Assembly: GCA_944548615.1 (NCBI GenBank)
Contig: OX155963.1
Span: 29,930,985-29,994,984 of the forward strand
DNA from: Micropterix aruncella
Lineage: Eukaryota > Arthropoda > Insecta > Lepidoptera > Micropterigidae
Direction: 5' to 3'
DNA length: 64,000 nucleotides
In this document: positions 56,803 through 64,000 of the stretch, in pieces
Position numbering within the stretch: position 1 is the stretch's first letter
Layout of the letters: every line of letters begins with the position of its first letter
The notes under the pieces: generated by a model
Seen by the model: only the letters and a program-made list of their open reading frames with translations
The model's database searches: none
Told to the model about the DNA's origin: nothing
Translations under genes and position numbers: made by a program

Positions 56803-57294
56803 TTAGTATAACCTCCTGGGTACATTTGTACTTCCAAACTCTTCCAAAATTAACAAACCTACCTTCCGTGAATCAGTGCGCCTAACACTGCGCTGTCGTA
56901 GAACAGTACGTAAGAAAAAAATATTATAAGGTCTGCGTTTAACATGGCAAAACCGAAATATGAAAAACCAGATTATCCAGTGCATCTTTTTTTTCCAATT
57001 TTTTTGATAATAAGTCATTGTTAATGAGTGTACCTACTGAAAGTCAAAAAAAAAACAAAAAAGGGTGTCTGAAACTTTAAGGTTAAATTTTCACGTATTT
57101 TCTTATGAATATTTTCTCTTTTTTACATCTTTGATATATTCTTCGTCTACAACTGGGAGGCTATTCTTCAAAAATTTAGCAAGCCAAATTTGTCTATAGT
57201 CCATTTGATTTACATGGACCATAGACAAATTTAGCATGCTAATTTTTTTAACAATATACCCCCTGAAGTTGTTTCCAGCTTTGTACATGCGCAT
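56803..57294 (-). pseudogene. Possible second relic of the unclassified transposase-like family
   Basis: Minus strand: LSMVHVNQMDYRQIWLAKFL, KNSLPVVDEEYIKDVKKR (57294-57103), then in another frame FRFCHVKRRPYNIFFLRTVL, RTDSRKVGLLILEEFGSTNV and PRRLY (57018-56803). The order 'basic-PY..F.RT ... D.RK.G ... P.LY' would fit just upstream of the VPKLY end seen at 46.8 kb. Short and broken, so tentative. An 18-bp imperfect hairpin (57186-57232) lies within it. Confidence 0.3.
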
Positions 57295-58019
57295 TTATTG
57301 ATGTTACACTGAAAAACTCATGACGTAGAAAATGGCATGATAGTGCTCATTCACATTATATTTTTTTAGCAGTTAATCTATTAATCCCTGGAATGCTACC
57401 ATTATTTTACACAGCCTCACCTTAACGGCGTAATATCGAAGCAACCAAAGCACACAGGCGTACTAACCAACACAAACCACAGTATACTGTGCACAAACGT
57501 TGATACTGACTGCCACCAAATTTAACTATACGGGGCGGCAGCAGTGCAGCTCGCTATACCGGAGAATATGGATAAAAATAAAAAGAGTGGGGATGTGCCC
57601 CGGGTAGCCTTCCAGGGTTGAAAAACAATGCAAAGTTTGCTGAGTAGCTACTTATCTTGTGATGATGTTAAAAATAGGGTTGTGGAACCATTATTTGTTT
57701 GAAAAGGCTTATTGCTTTGACTAATCATCATTATTCTGACCACTATTTTACATTTGACTGTACTCGTCGTGCAAACAGGCCAGTACGATGCCCTGGTATA
57801 TAGTGCATACATTTATAACTATCGTATTGTGCGTATGGTTTTAAACATCGGCCGGGCCGTAATGGCCGATGTGTTTTATCTCCCCTGTTTTTTTGCACAT
57901 ATTTTGCGGTCATTGCCCGCACTATCGACCATTTTCACAGCGAAGTCTGTAATTATTATTCAGTAAACCTATGATGACCACCCAATCTCGCAGCGTATAA
58001 GCTAAATGATCTAACAAGA
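57295..58019. other. Intronic stretch before the RUNX terminal exon
   Basis: No repeat recognised. Likely unique host sequence. Confidence 0.4.
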
Positions 58020-58038
58020 GTGTTTTCTTTGTCACCAG

Positions 58039-58694
58039 GTACCTCCGTTGGCTCGCTTCCGGGAGCTACAGGGTCGCTACCAGGTGCAGAATTCTTCGGA
58101 TTACCAGCGGGATTATCAGGTCTACCTCCAGGAGCACTACTACCCCCTCCAGGTGCGTTTCTGCCGCCGAACGGTCTACTACCTTTCACACCGCATCCAG
58201 CAGAACTAGCACTGAAAAGCCTGCACCAAGATCTAGCACTGAAGAACGCGTACGAGGGCTTCGCCAATTTGAGGAATCTGCAGAGTAACTCTTCAGTTGA
58301 TACTACGAGTAGACTATCGCCGGCCAGCAGTAGACAGAGCGTGAGCCCGAGTGTCTCGGTGACTAGCCCCGACCAATCGAAAGCCAATTCGAAATCGGAT
58401 ATCAACTCCACTAACGAGCAATCCAATTCGGACGATTCCGACGAAGAGACGATAGAAGTGGTAAAATCGGCTTTCCATCCTACCAAACCTGCCAGCGTGG
58501 AGCTGCAAGAGATGAAGAGATCGGAACTCAAAGTGCAACAAGCGGACTCTACGGTGAAGGACAAGCCAAAACACACCAGAAACGAACTAAAAGCGCCCTT
58601 GTCGAGGGTGAGGCTACATTCCACCAGTCCCACGTCTACGAAATTGAGCGGCGTCGGCGTCTCATCGCAAAAATCAGTGTGGAGACCCTATTGA
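58039..58694 (+). CDS. RUNX-family transcription factor, terminal coding exon ending in VWRPY
   Basis: It encodes 217 residues after the split Gly, then TGA at 58692-58694. In order, there is a Gly/Leu/Pro-rich stretch of about 50 residues (for example GLPAGLSGLPPGALLPPPGA) and a helical-looking segment (ELALKSLHQDLALKNAYEGF). A Ser-rich region with several SP sites (SPASSRQSVSPSVS) and an acidic DDSDEETIEV follow, then a basic linker, and finally SVWRPY at the C-terminus. VWRPY is the hallmark of Runt/RUNX proteins and recruits the co-repressor Groucho/TLE; Hairy/E(spl) proteins carry WRPW instead. The Runt domain is upstream of the window. The paralogue (run, lz, RunxA, RunxB) is undecided. 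GC content and codon use differ clearly from the AT-rich surroundings, as expected for coding sequence. Confidence 0.9.
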
Positions 58695-58960
58695 GTAATA
58701 AAAAACAACCAAAGTGTAAATATAAAAATTGTGATAAATCCTGAGCTTGTATATATAATTAAGTATCATTTGCGTTCTAATTTTGGATCAATTCTCGAAA
58801 AGACTGAATCATTTTAATTTACATTTTGAAAAAAAATCGCTGACAGTTTATAAACGCAATTCTGACAATGTAAATAAATGTAAATAAAATTCTATGAAAC
58901 TGTACATAATATTCTTAAATTATATTAGTGTTTACGTAAATAAAAGAGTTTATGTGTGAA
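58695..58960 (+). other. 3'UTR of the RUNX-family gene
   Basis: AT-rich sequence directly after the TGA. Candidate AATAAA signals lie at 58873-58878, 58883-58888 and 58939-58944. The last is followed by a GT-rich stretch (TTTATGTGTGAAG), which favours cleavage near 58955-58975. The 3' end could lie further downstream. Confidence 0.6.
58939..58944 (+). terminator. Likely polyadenylation signal of the RUNX-family gene
   Basis: Canonical AATAAA with a downstream GT-rich element within about 20 bases. Two earlier AATAAA hexamers (58873, 58883) lack as clear a GT-rich element. Confidence 0.5.
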
Positions 58961-59894
58961 GTACAAAAAATGTGTACGATACCGATACGATAGCTTTTCA
59001 TCGATTTAGTAATTTGGTTTGTAACCATTGACTGTTAATCTGTAAAACTATTAATAATCGTGGAAAATATAGTGAATCTAATAATATAGAGAAAGCTTTA
59101 GCTATAGTGTGTATAATATTTATGGCGTTACGCGTCGTATCTCATTGGCAAATGACTAATAAATTTTATTTAAAAGTATTATTTTGTTTATTATTTCCTA
59201 TACAAGTGACACGGAAGAAGTCTGTTCAGATTAATCAGGAATAAAACATTCCGAGAGCAATATAATTTTAGTCACTATAATACAAAATAAGAAACATCCA
59301 TATATCTACTTCGAAAAATCTAACGTAGAATTATTAAAATGGTAATGTATTCAAATTTATTTGTATTTGTTTATTATTTAAAGTAAAGCACGAGATACAC
59401 ATGCCTAGATACACATGCGAGATACACATTACAAAATATTCATGTTTGGACCAGTAGCAAAAAAGAAAGCACACTGTAACATCTTGATAACTGCGTCTTG
59501 TAGGCTTGTACTAACTAGGCGAGTTTACCAAAAAAATATTATACATGTGCACACGTTTAATAATAATTAAAAAAAAAAACAAAATAAAGTATTTTAATAT
59601 ATCATGAAATTTGAATAAATCATTAATTAGAAAAATACATTTAAGATGGAAATAACATTAAAGAATTAGTTCGTACATGTATGTACCTACATTTTTATTT
59701 TATTTAACTAAATAAGAGATATGTTTCAGGAGAAATCTTTAGGAGGATGATGCTTTATAAAAATAATAATAAAAAAAGCTGCTTTCATGTCCCAGTATCG
59801 GATTTGTGAATGTTGTGTGTATCCTAGCTATCGAACCTAATACCGATCCCGAAATCCAAGCCCTTTATTTCGGGTCTGGTAATTACCAAACGGA
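58961..59894. other. AT-rich 3' flank of the RUNX-family gene, nothing recognised
   Basis: No shared repeat and no open frame of note. It could include an extended 3'UTR. Confidence 0.4.
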
Positions 59895-60350
59895 TCTGGT
59901 AATCTCTCGATTTGTCGAGTACTACGGGCAAACACGGTACCCTAAGAAGGTATAAGGATATTAAATCATTCTTTAAACTGTGGGATGAATGCGGATACTT
60001 AGAGGTAAAACAGTCCACCTTCTACCTACGCCAACATGCCCGTGAGAGTTTAACGCCTTACCCTGATGTTAGCGGCAATTCAGTTCGAATTTATCGCGGA
60101 CCGTATAAAGCGCCCTTAGGAAACGTATAATATCATATCCCCCCCCCCCCCCCCCGGTTATTTGCAGGGGTGCACAGTCGATCGGCTGACGCCGCACGAT
60201 GCCCAAACCGATCAGCAGCGCCAGAAGGCCATCCGCCAGGCGATCTGATCCACCAGCCGTGACAGTGAAAAACGGAGTCCTTTACGCCTTCTTCGAGGAG
60301 GCTACCGGATGGGGTTGAACCGTGAGTTGAACCGACCAAATATAACGAGC
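59895..60350 (-). repeat. RepA copy 7, diverged, with poly(C) run
   Basis: In reverse it shows AACGCCTTACC, GTCCACCTTCTACCTACGCC, ATCGCGGACCGTATAAAGCG, CGATCGGCTGACGCCGCAC, GCGCCAGAAGG and GAACCGTGAGTTGAACCG in family order. A run of 17 C (60139-60155) replaces part of it. Confidence 0.6.
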
Positions 60351-60492
60351 AGGTCATATTCTGCTACATATGAATATTATTTATTACATGGAATGAACAA
60401 CTGGAAACTACAAACACGCTGTTAAAAAGGCTTTTTGAAGCCGTTGAAACGTGGGTCTATTGTAAGATACTAGGTACTGTTGGGGATTCGGG

Positions 60493-60673
60493 TAAATGTA
60501 AGCGGTGGCTGAGGTGCAGGGACTGGCGTTCGTAGAACACGCGTTCTTTCGTTAGCGTACATAGATATACCTATTACTGTCGAGTAGCATAGTGCGAGTA
60601 ATGTCACAGCACTAATATCTGTGGTGGGGAGACCGAACGACGGTCCCCGCACCTCAGCCACCGCTTACATTTA
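60493..60673. mobile_element. MITE with 27-bp terminal inverted repeats
   Basis: TAAATGTAAGCGGTGGCTGA and GGTGC at the left pair with GCACC and TCAGCCACCGCTTACATTTA at the right. TA at both ends may be the target duplication. Confidence 0.85.
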
Positions 60674-60689
60674 GCTCAGTCTCAGGCTT

Positions 60690-60862
60690 GCATCATCCCG
60701 AACGTTCTTCATTCATGTCTTGCGTCATCCCAAAAGTTCTTCACTTATGTCTTGCGTCATACCGAAAGTTCTTCATTCATGTCTTGCGTCATCCCGAAAG
60801 TTCTTCACTTCATTCATGTCTTGCGGCATCCCGAAAGTTCATCACTCATGTCTCTCATAATT
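60690..60862. repeat. Minisatellite, ~33-base period, five units
   Basis: The unit has TTCATTCATGTCTTGCGTCA and TCCCGAAAGTTC; one unit is longer (CTTCACTTCATTC). Period 33 keeps a frame open, giving an 11-residue periodic peptide that is not a gene. Confidence 0.9.
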
Positions 60863-61139
60863 CAAGGTAAAGTAGCCTGAAAGAAAGGTCCGTAATAAAG
60901 AACCCACCTTGAATATAAGTTAAACCTTTAATATAGGTTTTAAAAAGTAATTACAGCATTTGATCCATTGGCTGTACAACTTGTTTCAACTGTCACTTAT
61001 TTTTCATTATTTTGTGACGTCATTTTAAAAATATCTTTTTGGCATTTCGATGAATTTAACTCTTAAAATATATCGCTGTATGATTTTCTGCCATTTTAAG
61101 TGTAATTTAACAGCTCTTTCGGCTTCAAACTGTTTTTGG
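60863..61139. other. Flank, nothing recognised
   Basis: May include the left terminus of the mariner element below. Confidence 0.3.
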
Positions 61140-61985
61140 CAATGAAGCACTAAGCTAGACGTCAATTCGTAGCTGGTTTTGCAGAATTTAAACGCGGTCA
61201 TGTCAATCTTAGTGACGAAATTTCGTGAAGGTTTTCCATCCACCGCCGTCAACAACAAAACTATCTATACTGTACGCCGTATGATCGAAACAGACAGGCA
61301 TGCATGTAACTTACTATTAGATTCGGGTATCCTTAGGCATAGGCATGAGTCAGGTATACCCATCCTGTCCAAACAATTAAATTTGACAAAGCTGTGCTCG
61401 CGGTGGATTCACAAAATTTTGGTTAGGCTCTAAAAACTGAACGCGCTATTTGCTGCAATGCCATGCTTACCAGATTTAACTTAGGGCCGTCAAATTTTGC
61501 GTGGAACATAGGTACGCGTTGAAGTGGCGCGTGTTAAGTGCCCGAAGCGGATGATCGCTTCTTTTTTAGGAATACTTGGCACGTGACTACTGTTGCTTTA
61601 GAGAATCATCATACCCTAAATGCTGATCGGCACGCGATTGTTATTGACGAACTCCATAAAAGCAACCGTAAACACTGCATCATCTTGAACCATGACCATG
61701 CCAGCTCACACGGCCAGACAAACGAAGTTTTAAAGCCTAATCGTTTTGAACTCTTAAACCATCCTCCGTACAGTCCCGACTTAGCACCTTGTGACCTCAT
61801 TCTTTCCAAAAAGTTAAAAGTAATTAGCCGTGAACGATTTTCATCCCCAGAAAAGGCTGTCGGAGTATATGAAAAACATACGTTTCCCAGATCACCACGG
61901 AGGAGTGGATTAAATATTATGAAAATTGTTTGATACGTATGAAAAGGCGTATTAGCACTCACAGATGATATTTTGAGAAACAATA
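61140..61985 (+). pseudogene. mariner-family transposase relic
   Basis: FAEFKRGHVNLSDE (61178-61220) is the N-terminal helix-turn-helix. After frame changes it reads FREGFPSTAVNNKTIYTVRR, KQLNLTKLCSRWIHKILVRL (about 61370-61430), MLTRFNLGPSNFAW, then LNHDHASSHGQTNEVL (HDNAS motif; the Asp remains but Asn is His) and ELLNHPPYSPDLAPCDLILS (third Asp), ERFSSPEKAVGVYEKH. This is the order of a mariner DDD transposase of about 340 residues. Multiple stops and frameshifts mean it is inactive. Confidence 0.85.
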
Positions 61986-62024
61986 AACTGATTTTTGGCT
62001 ATTCATTCTATTTTTTTCGTATTC

Positions 62025-62195
62025 ATTCTTCTTCTTCTCGAAGTGCCTCTCCATTACTGGAGGTTGGCCGTTAGCTCTGAATACTTATGTCGGACTTGCG
62101 TTATCAGGAAAAGCTGTTCCGTACTGGTGATCCCGGTCCACTCTTTCACATTGCACAACCACGACTTTCTCCTCCTTTCCTCCTCATATTCATTA
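62025..62195 (-). pseudogene. RTE-like LINE 3' fragment
   Basis: TTCTTCTTCTTCTCGAAGTG and CCTCTCC...GGAGGTTGGCCGTTAGCTC match the 3' end of the element at 33722-34310 (TTCTTCTTCTTATAGTGCC, GGAGGTTGGCTGTCAGCTC). Confidence 0.65.
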
Positions 62196-64000
62196 CGGAA
62201 ATATAATTATACTTAATCGGTAATAGACAATATAAGGCAAATATGAACACATTATTGTTAGGTCCTCACTGAAAAGGCACTAGCCTTAGTGGAGAACTGT
62301 GATATGTAATTTGTATCTTTTTTATAAATAAAGACTACTACCAAAAAAAAAAACCTTTAGTGTGGCCCTCGCATTAGAGATAATCTGTTTTGCAATTTGT
62401 ATTTAATTGATCGGTGTATTAATCATTGTACTGGATATGTTAATTATCATTTGGTAATATTGATGTTTATTGCATAATATGAATAAACGAATATGACTAT
62501 GTTTTCTTATTTATTCAGGAAATTCATTAAAAAAAACAAAATACACAATATATAAACAAATATATATTACAGAAAATAACCCATAGTAAGATGTACCCAT
62601 AGTCGTTTATTTAAAAATAATTTAGGCTCCACTAATTTAGGCTATACATAAAATATATTATAAAAATATACCTGCATACAAGATTAATGATAACTGTAGG
62701 ATAAGAAACAGCAGAGTTAAAAAAATAAAAAAGTCGGCATTAAGAAATAGTCGTGATTAAATCCCTGTAATAAATGTCATTTAGTAAATGCCTATATTTG
62801 AATGCATTATTCTTGAGTCATAAAAAGCAACTCGTGTATAAAAATAAAAAACTACTGCAAATATGCTGCATCTCATTAAAAGGAGCTTCTAATGTGACGG
62901 GTATGTTACCCTTTCAGTCATCTCAGTCATATCAATGTAAGTCGACTTCATCGAGTCGACGTGCATCGTCGCGACGACACGTCCGGCGAGAGGTGACGGA
63001 CAAAGCGGTCGCTCGGCCGAAAAATTCGATGATATGTGACGCTGACGCCACTCCACGGCCACCCTCGACCACAAGCACAGGGCCGAATCTGGCGTTTTTC
63101 GCGTTTTATATTTCAATACTAAATGACTCATTTAAAGTCAAACAACCAGATTTTGGGCAACCGCACGTTAAGTATAATAGATTATGAGACGTAATGACGA
63201 CGTCTAAATATTGGACAAAGGAAAGTGAAAAAAAAAACATAATTTTTAGTTGAAGGAGAAACGGATTTTTTCAATGAAAACTATAGAAATCGCAGATTGG
63301 TAAATGTAGATAAATGAGGTCCTTACCAATTATATTGTCAATTTTCATTACTGGGCACAAATTAAAAAAAATATGTATTTAAAAGTCTTATTATTCTTGT
63401 TAAAAATCAGTTATAGATTTGTTTTTCTGTCCTTTGTTATTGCTCGAATTATTATTATTTATTTAAGAATTAATTACTATAAAACATTGATTAGCTTACA
63501 AAAATAACAGGAACCGAATGGCAAAACCTTAACCTTTTGCTTATTTGTTTCTGTCACCCAACTGGGACTAGCCCGTTCTAGGGTGGACAGGACTCCAATA
63601 TTACAATCAAGTTTGCTTGATTGCTTGGTTGCCTACAAATGTACAAGTTTTAGTAAAAAGCTAATGACACTAAATTGCCCTAAAATGTGGTCTTCAGAAT
63701 AAAATAAAAAATAATAATAATAAAAAAATATTAAAAATATATAATATATAAAATGCAATTCCATTATTGGAATATCGCGGTATTTGGAATATCGCGGTAT
63801 TGGAATATCGTGGTATTTTCGAATATGGGATTCTGTGCCTGTATTATTCTTTACAACTACTCACTATTTGGCACATAAATTAAAGCAAATGTGCTAGTAC
63901 TGCAAACAACAATGGAAAAGTTTGTGATTAAAAACCGTGGCTGGCAAATCGCTTTCGTCGCTGCTTTTGGCGATACCTCACAGGAAACCGTAATAAGGTT
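62196..64000. other. 3' flank: AT-rich with one GC-richer block and a short tandem repeat
   Basis: 62935-63095 is GC-richer (GTCGACTTCATCGAGTCGAC, TCGTCGCGACGACACG). A + strand frame is open across it (62774-63187, 137 codons), with SSSRRASSRRHVRREVTDKA. No domain was recognised. GGAATATCGCGGTATT is repeated three times at 63768-63816. The rest shows nothing. Confidence 0.35.

Noticed and set aside
58020..58038. ATG at 58020 as start of a separate gene
   Set aside because: It is within the intron end (MFSLSP is encoded by the pyrimidine tract and AG).
57956..58633. Long minus-strand open frame antisense to the RUNX exon
   Set aside because: Shadow of the real exon; the plus strand has matching splice phase and the VWRPY end.
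60690..60862. CRISPR-like array
   Set aside because: Units abut in tandem with no unique spacers, in a eukaryotic genome.
62774..63187. 137-codon plus-strand gene
   Set aside because: The N-terminal third is AT-driven and the rest lies in a GC-rich block also open on the other strand; no domain recognised.

Overview
The window looks like a moth or butterfly (Lepidoptera) nuclear genome. It is AT-rich and gene-poor, with long introns. It carries tRNA-derived SINEs, Helitrons of the kind that end CTAG and start TCCTACTAATATTATAAA, and many 5'-truncated LINE tails, hAT, pogo and mariner relics and foldback MITEs. The organism call is inference from repeat style and from the one host gene; I ran no database search.

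Host gene. Only one host gene is supported: a Runt/RUNX-family transcription factor on the + strand. Two of its exons are visible. An internal 162-base exon (32153-32314) has splice phase 1 at both ends. The terminal coding exon (58039-58694) joins it in frame and ends in SVWRPY, the family's Groucho-recruiting tail. The intron between them is about 25.7 kb. The DNA-binding Runt domain is not in the window, so bases 1-32152 are most simply read as upstream intron. Bases from about 58960 onward are 3' flank. Which paralogue it is (run, lz, RunxA or RunxB type) cannot be decided from the C-terminus alone.

Repeats. Almost everything else I can name is mobile DNA, mostly broken. (1) LINE 3' ends: at least seven families, the longest at 25609-27429 with an 8-bp target duplication, plus an RTE-like tail and a restriction-like-endonuclease fragment next to the RUNX exon. 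(2) DNA transposons: a hAT relic with perfect 8-bp duplications (18054-18896), a pogo/Tigger-like transposase (22416-23680), a mariner (61140-61940), a BED finger (24214-24417), and pieces of an unclassified transposase-like family at 46.8, 47.2-47.7, 49.5 and perhaps 56.8-57.3 kb. (3) Three Helitron families. (4) One SINE family with four copies, one split by a later insertion. (5) A GC-rich ~0.5-kb family (RepA) with at least seven copies and a second ~0.7-0.9-kb family (F1) with about four. (6) Several foldback or TIR MITEs. (7) Four long (TA)n tracts.

Layout. 0-8 kb: LINE tails, F1 and RepA. 8-16 kb: quieter intron with MITEs, a Helitron, a SINE and a GC-rich candidate regulatory block. 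16-32 kb: dense nested transposons. 32.15 kb: RUNX exon. 32.3-58.0 kb: last intron, with the transposase-like duplication at 46.5-49.8 kb. 58.0-58.96 kb: RUNX last exon and 3'UTR. 59-64 kb: downstream flank with RepA, a minisatellite and mariner. No rRNA, functional tRNA, CRISPR array or bacterial-type operon was seen.
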